Below, piece after piece: positions 34,907-42,605 of a stretch of DNA of 42,605 nucleotides. Numbering within the stretch: position 1 is the first letter of the stretch; every line of letters begins with the position of its first letter. The translations under genes and the position numbers were made by a program. The notes under the pieces are model-generated. The model saw nothing but the letters and a program-made list of their open reading frames with translations. It was not told where the DNA came from and ran no database searches. The DNA is from Mycoplasmopsis agassizii (GTDB taxonomy: Bacteria > Bacillota_I > Bacilli_A > Mycoplasmatales > Metamycoplasmataceae), in assembly GCF_002276225.1 (NCBI RefSeq), contig NZ_NQNY01000013.1:1-42605 (forward strand), read 5' to 3'.

Positions 34907-35137
34907 TTAAACTCCTACTCCTAAAGCATTTAGCACCGATGAAGATGCTGTAGCAACTGCTAAAACAAATAATGAAAAAACAATTGTAAAAATAATAATT
35001 TTTAGAAATTGGTGCGTACTTGTTCTAGTTTTTGGTCAGCGAACTCTTTTAAGTTCTTTAAAAAAGAGAACTAATTGTTTTCACAATCAATTTCTTTTTC
35101 TAATTTTTCTAACTCGAGCACTTCTATTTTTAAACAT
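34907..35137 (-). CDS. secE: Protein translocase subunit SecE
   Basis: The 76-residue protein has an amphipathic segment with the SecE signature FFKELKRVRWPKTRTS followed by one transmembrane helix (IIIFTIVFSLFVLAVATA). It stabilises SecY in the membrane. TGA codons encode Trp in the N-terminal basic part. The ATG overlaps the rpmG stop region (TAAATG) just after GAGGAG. Confidence 0.93.
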
Positions 35138-35275
35138 TTATTTCTCCTCTTTATGCATTGTGTGTTTTTTACATACCTTGCAATATTTTTTGATAGCTAA
35201 ACGTTCTTCTTTACTGTTGGTGCTCTTTATGCGATTTCTACAGATCTCGCATGCAATTGCAATTTTAGTCGACAT
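35138..35275 (-). CDS. rpmG: 50S ribosomal protein L33
   Basis: The 45-residue protein has two zinc-type pairs (CEIC and CKVC) and the NSKEERLAIKKYCKVCKKHT signature of the zinc-containing L33 form. It lies in the Firmicutes-like order sigma factor-rpmG-secE-nusG. Confidence 0.93.
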   Translation of the reverse strand: MSTKIAIACEICRNRIKSTNSKEERLAIKKYCKVCKKHTMHKEEK

Positions 35276-35309
35276 TGTTAATTATGATAAACAAAAAAAT
35301 GAAAAATAA

Positions 35310-35942
35310 TTAATTTTGTACTCATTTAAGGTGTTTTTTTCATTCACTTGCAAGTTTTTTCTGCTCATACTTGCTTAAAGGTCTAGATTTATAGACATCT
35401 CGTGGGTTAAAATCGTTGACAATAATTTTTCTGACCACGAATGCTAGCTGTTCTGAAAGGTTTTCATTTTTCATCATCAAGTATAAATCTTGCCTTAAAA
35501 TGCGTTCCTTAATAGTATCATCACCTTCAACTCAATCAAATTCAAAGCCTTCTTTTGCTAGACTCGCATAATTAAAGCGGTTTGATTGTGAATTCATTGA
35601 TGAAATTTCACCAAGCATTACATTTTTTCATAATGTGTATAGATAACTCAGTAAGGTTTTATCAGCTTCTGGCTGATAGTTTTTCATTAATTCATAAGTT
35701 TTGAATAGTGCTATTCAAACTAGATCATCTTCGTTTAGACAGGTTGAATAATGGATACTAAGAAGTTTCCTTGCTATGGTGCGCATTAAAGCTGAATAAT
35801 CTTGATAATACAATCTTAATTGTCTACTTTTTTTAAGATTGACTAGTTTGCTACTTTTACTCTCTTGCTTTTGATTAATACTGCTGGTGCCTGAAAAATT
35901 TTCAGACATTGTCAGTTCTGTCAAAATCTCTCTCATCAGCAT
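35310..35942 (-). CDS. Sigma-70-like protein at the sigH position
   Basis: The 210-residue protein has a middle part (YYQDYSALMRTIARKLL, CLNEDDLVWIALFKTYELM, TLLSYLYTLWKNVML) that fits sigma region 2 in pattern: a helix, then a DLVQ-like motif (here DDLVW, the W from TGA), then a promoter-melting helix. A weaker region-4-like end follows. In Bacillus the order is cysS-mrnC-rlmB-rae1-sigH-rpmG-secE-nusG, and this gene sits exactly between rlmB and rpmG, which supports a diverged SigH relative. The start is uncertain: no clear Shine-Dalgarno site, with ATG candidates at 35942, 35936 and 35909. It may control a small set of genes, such as recombination or competence genes as proposed for other mycoplasma sigma factors. 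Confidence 0.62.
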
Positions 35943-36098
35943 ACGGTCTATCTAATCTACTGCATATCATTTTGCAAAAAATTTACTAACCATTAAAAAT
36001 TTTTGATTAAAATCGACATTAAAGATTTGATTAAACTGCAAAATATGGTAATTGATGATTATTTCAACCATTTATGAGACAATGGAGAGTCTAAATAC

Positions 36099-36815
36099 CT
36101 ATTTTAGAATAAGTCTTTTAGCTTCAATTTTTAGTTTTAAATCGTAAAAAATAATCGCAGAAGCTGCTGAAGCATTTAGTGATTGCACAGTTCCAAAACT
36201 AGGTATTTTGAATAATAAATCACTTTCTTTGATTAGTGAATTATTCACTCCTTTATGCTCGTTACCGATGATAACGACACTTTTATTATCAAAATCGACT
36301 GATTTTAGATCAACAGTTTTTTCTGATAAGTGTGAAGCATAAACTCAATAGCCTGCTTTTTTTAGTTTTTGAATTGTAGTTGTTAATGATGAAGCTTTAT
36401 GAAATTTCATATTAATAAAACCTCCTGATGAAGCCTTTAAAACTGCATCAGTTATTTGTACACTTCGCTCTTTTGCAAAAACCATATTTTTAATTCCAAA
36501 TGAATTTGCACTACGAATTATTGCTCCAAAATTTTGGGGATCTTCTAAATGATCAAGAACAATAATTGGCTCTTGAGTTTTAATTAATTCTTCAATTGTT
36601 AAATAATTAAAATCACTAATTTGCGCAATGTATCCTTGATGATTTGTTTTAGTTAATTTATTCATTTCATACTTATCTAAATAAGTAATTTTAATGTCAG
36701 TTTCTAGTTCTAATTTCTTACCCTTTTCTAGATAAATTTTTTCGATTTTAAAATTAAATTTTATGGCTTCATAAATTGAATTTTTACCAGTTAAAAATAA
36801 TTTATTGTTTGTCAC
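36099..36815 (-). CDS. rlmB: 23S rRNA 2'-O-methyltransferase, TrmH/RlmB (SpoU) family
   Basis: The 238-residue SpoU-type enzyme has motif 1 LEDPQNFGAIIRSANSFG, motif 2 VIIGNEHKGVN and motif 3 IPSFGTVQSLNASAASAI, which form the trefoil-knot SAM site. The N-terminal substrate-binding segment (TGKNSIYEAIKFN) marks RlmB, which methylates G2251 of 23S rRNA. The likely start is GTG at 36815, 8 nt after AAGG; it overlaps the end of the GIY-YIG gene by 14 nt. Confidence 0.88.
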
Positions 36816-37686
36816 TTTTTTTGCCTTGATCAATGAAATCATAAACTGTATATTTGACATCTAAAAGATCTTTGTCGACAGTACTTATAAAGTTCATTGC
36901 TTCTTCAATTTTATCTCTACTTTCATTCACAACAAGAAATAGTTTTGCAATCTCCTTATATAATTTACTTCCTTGTTTAATATTAGGAGAATATCTTTCA
37001 CCAATAATTTTTATTAAATGTAACATAAATCCTATTCCATTAGAAAAATTAAATTTTCCAAAAGCAATATGTATATCTTCAACATATCTATCAGATAAAA
37101 TGTAATCTAGAAAATCAAATATTGTTTCAATACAATATCCTAAATCAGATGGTATAGGTGAGTCACTATTGGCTATTTTATGAAAACAAATTATATGTTC
37201 TCATTGATTTAGACCATAAATATATGTTTCAAATTTATTAATATAATTCAATTCTATCATGCTTGCTAACTCACTATCTTCTTTACTTTGGCTTGATAAA
37301 GAATCATCTAATATTGCTAGAACATGTTCTTTTATATCATCTACAGTTTGGTCTGTATCTAATAATAGTTTTACTATTTTGCTATATAGGTGTTTACCTT
37401 CTCACATTGTAGACTTAACAACAATTTGAAAACCTTCTTTTATGCTTACGTTATTTACTGTAGAAGCCTCCATAACATCTTCAAAATATTTTTTTATACT
37501 TGCTTTATGAGATTGAATTCTTGCACGAAAACCCCTAGAATTCAGGGTTTTGCCTATATAATAGAAAGAATTTTTTTTGTCAATTACAATTTCAAGAACG
37601 TAAATTCCTTTACCATTTTCATTATATTTTGTAATTGGCTGCATGTGGTTTTTAATATGATTTTTCATAACTAAATGATAATACAT
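36802..37686 (-). CDS. GIY-YIG domain protein, putative nuclease
   Basis: The 294-residue protein has an N-terminal GIY-YIG nuclease domain: G27-I28-Y29, Y43-I44-G45 (YYIGKT), R51/R54 (RGFRARIQSH), E145 (IELNYINKFE) and N160 (YGLNQ), so all catalytic positions appear present. The remaining C-terminal 130 residues are helical and unrecognised. It is flanked upstream by a terminator after cysS and overlaps rlmB downstream, so it looks like an accessory gene lodged in a conserved operon. No Shine-Dalgarno site is seen. An ATG at 37668 lies 6 nt after a TATCAT box and may be a leaderless start. A homing or restriction-type enzyme is possible; the target is unknown. Confidence 0.7.
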
Positions 37687-37751
37687 TTGCGACTAATAAA
37701 TTCATTATTTTGCAATTCATCTTTTTAAAAATAAATAGTAAATGATGAATT

Positions 37752-37783
37752 AAAAAAAGCACTTTCTAAAAAATGCTTTTTCA
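37752..37783 (-). terminator. Terminator after cysS
   Basis: AAAAAGCA / TGCTTTTTTT on the minus strand with a loop of about 12 nt lies 15 bases after the cysS stop and before the GIY-YIG gene. Confidence 0.7.
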
Positions 37784-37797
37784 TAAATTTTTCATTC

Positions 37798-39003
37798 TTA
37801 AATTAAACTTTCACTTAGTAACATTTCACGATATTCATCTGCTTGAATATAGTCTTGATTATCATGATGAATTTTTCAAATACGATATAACTCTAAAAAT
37901 TTAATTTTGTTTTTCCTTAAATGATCATGTCAATTAAAGTCCATCAAATTAATTAAGGTGTAAATATGTTTTAACGTTTCTTTGTTTAAACTTTTATTGT
38001 AATTAGAAATTAATTTATCAATTGAAAATAAATATTTTTGAAAATTTAATTCAACTAAATGATTAACTGCTTCTTTAGTTGTATCATCAACAACGATGCG
38101 ATCACAGTTATATAACATTGCTTCAAAAATAATTTTCTTATATTTTTTAATAATGTTTTCTTGTTGTTTTATTAAGACATTATTTAAATTAATTGGAGCA
38201 CTTATTTTTGTTCCTAAAATAATTAATTTAAAAATATCTGGTTCAAAATCATCTGCCTTAATTATATTTCCAAGCGATTTTGACATCTTTTTATTTTCAT
38301 AAAAAATCTGCCCAGTATGCATTCAATTTTTTGTAATATCTTTGCCATAAATTGCTTGATGTTGAGCGTTTTCATTCTCATGATGAGGAAATTTTAAATC
38401 CATTCCACCACCATGATAATCAATTGTTTCACCATGGAAATAATTGTTGATAAAAGCAGCACATTCTGTATGCCATCCAGGTCTTCCAGTGTATTTATTA
38501 AAACTATAAAGTGGTTGAATATCTGACTGTTTTCATAGATAAAAATTTGCCTCTTCATAATCTATATCTTTATCACGATTCACGTTTTTACCGTAGTTTT
38601 CAACTTTACTAATATCAAGTAAAACTCCATCATCTTCATAAATAACTTTATTAGATTTTAATAATTTATTTAAGTAACCTTTGATCATGACAAGACTTTT
38701 TGTAACATAGACTAGATGAGTAATTGTTCTAATTCCATATTTTTTTAAAAGCTGCACATATTCTCTAGAATACTTTTGTGAAATCTCAAATGGGTGCACC
38801 CCTTCTTCATCGGCTCGCTGAATTATTTTGTCATCAATATCAGTGATATTGTGGACAAAAGTAATTGCTTTTTGGTGAAATAGATTTGCCTTTGCAAAAA
38901 TATGAGATGTTAAAACAGGCCTCATATTACCAATATGAGGTGAATCATATACAGTTGGTCCACAAGTATATAACTTGATAATATTATCATGCTTACTTTG
39001 CAC
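37798..39003 (-). other. CysRS part of the fused frame (alternative GTG start)
   Basis: If CysRS is made as a separate protein, the first plausible non-ATG start is GTG at 39003, giving 401 residues, close to the length of short mycoplasma CysRS proteins. Only a weak AGG 12 nt upstream could serve as a ribosome-binding site. Confidence 0.35.
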
Positions 39004-39606
39004 TAAGGTTTTTAGCCTATTAGTTCTTAAATATTGATTGGCAAAGTATTTTAATTTTTTTTCTTTAAAAAGTAATAAACAATCATTAGCTAGATTTGAG
39101 ACATAATTATTTAGTGTTTCTTGATTAAAAATATCTTTATGTTGTTCTTTTCAGTCTAATAAAGTATTAACCTCTTTAAACAAAATATTAACTAGCTCAT
39201 TTGAGTAGTTATATTTAACTTTATTTGCTTTAAATTCAGTAATATCAACGATTTCTAATTCTTTATCAGCATAGTCTTTTAAATCTAAATCATAGTCAAT
39301 ATATTTGACTGTATTATCTTCAAAAAAATATGGACTTGACATATTTATATATAAAAAATTTCCAGTTGGTCTAAGTAAATATAAAGCATTAAAAAAATGC
39401 TTTTTATAAAAAAATCAAATCGAAGGCTCAGTTACTGAATACTTGCGATCTTTTATGTCTTGTACTTTAGCCCTGTAAAGATAAAGTACAAGTTTTTCAT
39501 CATCATCTGCAATTACAATGGCGTTGTTTCATTGCCGGTACAAAGTACCGTCATGTTTAAATCCCTGAATATTAACTTTTTGGTATTTATGTGTTTTTTT
39601 ATTCAT
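37798..39606 (-). CDS. cysS: DUF402 domain fused in frame to cysteine--tRNA ligase
   Basis: One uninterrupted 602-codon frame. Residues 1 to about 185 match the DUF402/Ntdp nucleoside-phosphatase family ([52 protein letters not shown]). Residues from about 195 on are Cys[17 protein letters not shown] (HIGN 224-227), [25 protein letters not shown], and KMSKS at about 440-444. I found no stop between them and no ATG at the CysRS start; the only internal candidate is GTG at 39003 with a poor Shine-Dalgarno site. The frame starts at ATG 39606 after AAGGAG. Either a true fusion is made, or CysRS is started internally and DUF402 has lost its stop. Several TGA codons are read as Trp. Confidence 0.85.
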
Positions 39607-39617
39607 CAAACTTCTCC

Positions 39618-41705
39618 TTATGAGGATCTTGTCATCTGAACTTGCTGGTCACTATCTTTTGCGATTGTATAAAAATTTCTCGATCCTAATTCGCCTTGTT
39701 GGTTTGCTCTAAAAGAGGTAATTGTGCGTGAAGTATTATTAAGTACGGGCGCAAATTTTTCATTTTCTTGAATTTCATCATCATTATTTAAATCATCTCA
39801 AAAATAAATTCTTGAGGTCGAAACATGAGTTGAAACATCCATAAAATAAGCATCACTCATTCATGAAACATATTCAGAAGTTGAGTCTGTTATTTTACTT
39901 TCAAGTGGACCTAAAGTTTTACTTAAATCGCTAACATTTTGCTTTGCTTTGAAAGTAAATTCACCATCTTTTAATAAGTTTTCAACTGGGTTGAAAACAA
40001 TATCTTTGGAAGCAAAATCATTATTGTCTGTCAAAATATTTTTATTTGAATTAATATTTTTATTATTCAAATAAGTAATTGCAACCTTAATTTGCTTTGT
40101 CCCGTTTTCAATTATTAAAGCATCATACTTAGCAGCTTTTTCTTTACTTAAAAACCCACTCATACGAATATTATTAAACTTATCTCTCATACTTGAATCA
40201 TTAGGATTTTTTGCTTGCACAATTCCTAATGATTTAACTGCAATATTAGGATTAACATAATAGATCTGATTAATTTCATTATCATAACCCATTGCTTTTA
40301 AATAAGCGTTATATAACTCTTTAGTGCGATCTTCAAAAGTAACAATTTTTCTGTTATTAATTTGCAATGAACCTTTACTTGTATTATTTGCAAGCAAATA
40401 TTGTGCTCCATGATTATCTGAAGCGATGTAAGGAACATCAACATTATTAACACTTTGAGATAAAAGTTTATTACTACGCCCTAAATCTTCAATATAGGTA
40501 TCTGAATAGGTGCGAATATTAGTAACTGATGTATTAACTGTTTCTGAAACTGAAGTGCCAAAGCCGTTTTGTGCAAACATAAAACGGTTTGAAAAATTGC
40601 TTCCCGGATTTTCTACTGAATAAAAAGGTACATAACCAATTTTTTGAAATTCTCGTGGCACTAATTCTGCTTGAGAATAAAAGTAAGCGATCTGCTCAGC
40701 ACCATAAGTGATGGCTGAATTATTGCGAAAACCACTATTGGTTGAAACTTCAGGTGCACTGACATATAAATTATTAGTAACTGCTTGCAATTGTGCATTA
40801 GCAACAGTTGAATTTTCATTAGCCATGGCATATAAAACTGATGCAGCATAAACTGCACAAAGACATTGTCTAGGACCAGCTGCTGAAACTCAAGAACGTA
40901 AATGTTCTGATTTTAAAGCGTTATTATCAGCTGTGTTTTCATAATTTAAAAGTTGTTGAAATTCTTCAACGAAACTTTTATTTCACTGGCTAGCAGAAAC
41001 TGTAACATTATTTTGCCCTGATGTTGAAGTTGAGACTGCTTTAGAAACTAAAGTTGTATTATTAGTTCTTGTAATTTGATTTAAATTGTCACTTTGTAAA
41101 TATGAATTTGCAAAGTGATGGAAATATTCATGGTAAATAGTTGGTAAAACAGCATCAACTTTTTGCTCAAAGCTCATGTCTTGCATAATGTAACTATTAA
41201 CACTGATGAAAATCTCATTAGTTGCTGGAAAATATTGCCCATTAACTCCAGTTGATAAAATATCGACATTATTAAAAGAAATTCTTTTTAAGTCGTAAAT
41301 TTCTGGTCCATAGGCTAGACGATCTAAAATTATTTTATGAAGATCAGCAAGTTCTTCTTTTGAAAAAAATCATTTCTCACTACCATTTGTTAAACGTGCT
41401 GCAAATGAATCATATTGGATTCAATTAGTTGCAGGTACATTTGTAGCAGTACCTGCTGAGTTTTGTACTGTCGTTGCAACTGATCAATTCGAATTAGTAC
41501 TAAAAGGTGATTTAGGCGAGTAAGTTACGAGCGAACCATTTGCGCTAGGATCTAGGGCAATTGGTAAGTTACCTTTTAAAGCTCCCGTAGTTACTAGGAT
41601 GATTGCACCTGTGGTTGCAGCAATTGAAACAACAAAAACTGATGATAACGCTATCAAAATATTTTTAACGATTTTAACTCTAGTTTTAGAAACAACTTTT
41701 TTCAT
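39618..41705 (-). CDS. Membrane-anchored zinc-metalloprotease-like protein (MYPU_1760-like)
   Basis: The 695-residue protein has a basic start and one N-terminal transmembrane segment (about 15-40) without a lipobox Cys. The zincin motif YHEYFHHFANSYL has H192, E193 and H196. It is a paralogue of the lipoprotein at 13672-15633, sharing FFSKEEL, YGPEI, LPTIYHEYFHHFA, SAAGPRQCLCAVY-like and GFLSKEKAAKYDALI segments. It is probably a surface-anchored protease; substrates are unknown. Family naming is from memory. TGA codons for Trp occur throughout. The ATG lies exactly 6 nt after TATAAT with no Shine-Dalgarno site, so the message seems leaderless. The DUF402-cysS frame starts 11 nt after its stop. 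Confidence 0.82.
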
Positions 41706-41717
41706 AAAATCATTATA
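41706..41717 (-). promoter_or_regulatory. Promoter giving a leaderless mRNA for the metalloprotease-like gene
   Basis: A perfect TATAAT (41717-41712, minus strand) is separated from the ATG by 6 nt (GATTTT). Transcription would begin at or next to the AUG. The same TATAAT/TAAAAT-N6-ATG spacing is seen at the three leader peptides in the 11-16 kb locus. Confidence 0.6.
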
Positions 41718-41793
41718 TTATTTATTTTTAGTTATTGAAAAAGTTATTGATTTTCCTTAATAACTAAGTTTTTAATAAGTTTTTATTTTTTTT

Positions 41794-41827
41794 ATGCTTA
41801 AAAGCATTTTCCGATACTTTTAAGCAT
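41794..41827. repeat. Inverted repeat upstream of the metalloprotease-like gene
   Basis: ATGCTTAAAA (41794-41803) and TTTTAAGCAT (41818-41827) form a perfect 10-bp stem with a 14-nt loop; the left arm is also part of a smaller palindrome, ATGCTTAAAAGCAT. On the plus strand T-rich sequence follows, so it could be a terminator facing away from the ncRNA region or a regulatory site. No gene is seen nearby on the plus strand for it to terminate. Confidence 0.4.
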
Positions 41828-41857
41828 TTGTTTTTAGCCAAATTTTAAATTAAAAAA

Positions 41858-42006
41858 ATGGCCCCCTGATAAATCAAGGGGTTAAAACAAAAAAGAAGGT
41901 ACATACTATAAAAAAACCAAAAATTTAGTTTATTTTAAATAAGTTGTACTGCCTAGGAAGGTAACTTAGAATTCGTCATCTAAGGTGTTCGTTTACCACC
42001 TAGGCA
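41858..42006 (-). ncRNA. Candidate structured small RNA, unknown family
   Basis: A near-ideal promoter on the minus strand, TTGCAC (42040-42035), 17 nt, TATAAT (42017-42012), points at a 57-nt fold starting where transcription should begin. An 8-bp outer stem TGCCTAGG / CCTAGGCA (41999-42006 with 41950-41957) encloses GGTAA/TTACC and CTTAGA/TCTAAG helices with unpaired segments between. An A/T-rich tail follows, then a terminator (CCCC...GGGG hairpin at 41862-41881 with TTTTTTT). There is no meaningful ORF. I checked the SRP-RNA, 5S and tRNA patterns and none fit. It lies in the 560-bp gap between the metalloprotease-like gene and the right-end gene. Confidence 0.5.
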
Positions 42007-42243
42007 TTGTCATTATACAAAAAAATCGTTTAATGTGCAAATTTTACCCATAAAATAACGATTTTGTTTTTTGTCTGATTTTTTGCAGTAAAAGTTTTGG
42101 ATTTTGCCACAATTTTTGCTTGTTTTGCCAAATAATTGATAATAATAAATTAGTTGCAAAACAAATTTAGAGTCAAATAGTAGGATTTAGTGAAATATTT
42201 GTGGAAAATTTTGCACTTTTAAATTTTTTACGTCTATGTGGCT

Positions 42244-42249
42244 TATAAT
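42244..42249 (+). promoter_or_regulatory. -10 box of the right-end small gene
   Basis: A TATAAT lies 16 nt before the ATG, followed by AAAGGAGG. No -35 box at standard spacing is seen. The stretch from 42041 to 42235 between this box and the ncRNA promoter is AT-rich; I see only two TTTTGCCA copies and no gene in it. Confidence 0.55.
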
Positions 42250-42265
42250 AGAGAAAGGAGGCTAT

Positions 42266-42481
42266 ATGTATCAATACAAAGCAATTTTGAAATCAACAAA
42301 AGAAGTAGTTGCTGAAGGTCATTCAGTCAAAGATGTTGAAAATGATATCAAAGCATATCGCAGAGCACAGAAAAAAGGTGAACATACAAAAGGTCAAGAA
42401 CTAATTGAAATTTACCATGTTTTCCGTGAAAAAACTGAGGGTGAAGATAACTCAAAAAAAGAACTGATTAAAACAGTTTAA
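42266..42481 (+). CDS. Conserved small hypothetical protein
   Basis: The 71-residue charged, soluble protein begins MYQYKAILKSTKEVVAEGHS. A short beta-beta start (YKAILKS, EVVAEG) is followed by a helix (VKDVENDIKAYRRAQKKGEH) and a strand (ELIEIYHVFRE). I recall a similar small family in M. agalactiae (MAG6790-like), but this is unverified and its function is unknown. The ATG 4 nt after AAAGGAGG is chosen; an in-frame upstream ATG at 42236 overlaps the -10 box and is unlikely. The gene is transcribed away from the ncRNA and ends just before the IS-like end. Confidence 0.8.
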   Translation: MYQYKAILKSTKEVVAEGHSVKDVENDIKAYRRAQKKGEHTKGQELIEIYHVFREKTEGEDNSKKELIKTV

Positions 42482-42504
42482 AAACTAAACTAAATAAAAT
42501 TTAA

Positions 42505-42528
42505 AAATAACTCAAGATTGAGTTATTT
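42505..42528 (+). terminator. Terminator hairpin abutting the right IS-like end
   Basis: AAATAACTC / GAGTTATTT (perfect 9 bp, 6-nt loop) ends exactly where the shared repeat sequence CCCGCATCGG begins. The 24-nt span and lack of a U-tract mirror the left end of the window. Confidence 0.7.
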
Positions 42529-42605
42529 CCCGCATCGGCCTAATAACTGCAACAGAAAGGTTGTAGTTATTTTTTATAATATAAGTAATATGAAATACAA
42601 ACAAG
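42529..42605 (+). mobile_element. End of an IS30-type insertion sequence (partial)
   Basis: This is an inverted copy of the left window end (82 bp identical including 5 bases of the hairpin arm). It contains an imperfect hairpin (AATAACTGCAAC / GTTGTAGTTATT), TATAAT at 42575-42580 and ATG at 42590 followed by codons for KYKQ, as expected for the transposase start of an IS30-family element. The rest lies outside the window. Confidence 0.5.

Noticed and set aside
35952-35954. TAG as a recoded codon joining the upstream frame to the sigma-like gene
   Set aside because: TAG is a normal stop in mycoplasmas and nothing in the window supports recoding; the upstream frame may be chance.
41794-41827. 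Inverted repeat as an IS terminal repeat or origin
   Set aside because: No transposase, target duplication or DnaA-box cluster is nearby; a simple hairpin explains it.
41950-42006. Small fold considered as SRP RNA, tRNA or 5S rRNA
   Set aside because: It lacks the SRP GGAA loop with AGCAG, any anticodon/T-loop pattern and the 5S core; kept only as an unassigned ncRNA.
42041-42235. AT-rich gap considered as a replication origin
   Set aside because: Only one weak TTTGTGGAAAA-like site is present, with no cluster of DnaA boxes and no dnaA or dnaN next to it.

Overview
The window reads as a chromosomal segment of a mycoplasma, most likely of the hominis cluster (Mycoplasmopsis/Metamycoplasma type). 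TGA is read as tryptophan in nearly every long gene, the DNA is AT-rich, there is no cell-wall biosynthesis, and lipoprotein and surface-protein genes are numerous. All genes below are called with translation table 4; a standard-code ORF search breaks most of them. No tRNA, rRNA or CRISPR array was found.

Nearly everything lies on the minus strand. Read in transcription order, from right to left: a membrane-anchored zinc-metalloprotease-like protein (39618-41705); a DUF402 domain in one frame with cysteinyl-tRNA synthetase; a GIY-YIG gene; rlmB; a sigma-70-like gene at the sigH position; rpmG-secE-nusG; valS-folD; infC-rpmI-rplT; a 1254-residue surface protein; mnmA-alaS-ruvX-DUF1292-like-methyltransferase-like-greA-dnk; hpt; a surface-lipoprotein locus (11.3-18.2 kb); a small protein with a GG motif; rplU-rpmA; a degenerate dprA; rpoB; a nitroreductase; and rpoC. 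The plus strand carries two paralogous lipoproteins that flank an inverted metalloprotease-like lipoprotein, and a 71-residue protein at the right end.

The most interesting part is the lipoprotein locus. Each of its three lipoprotein genes is preceded by the same kind of leader. A -10 box sits exactly 6 nt from the ATG of a 15-29 codon leader peptide with no Shine-Dalgarno site. Four RNA segments follow in which 0:1 plus 2:3 (an intrinsic terminator) competes with 1:2 (an antiterminator). The pairings are kept although the sequences differ. This looks like ribosome-sensing attenuation of surface lipoproteins. Two of the genes also have a hairpin of different sequence but equal size between the Shine-Dalgarno site and the ATG, at an identical 22-nt spacing.

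Both window ends run into the same 82 bp in inverted orientation. The shared sequence begins right at 9-bp terminator hairpins and continues into a start codon followed by KYKQ. This fits two outward-facing copies of an IS30-type element resembling IS1630, which is known to target and duplicate terminators. A strongly promoted, structured small-RNA candidate lies at 41858-42006.
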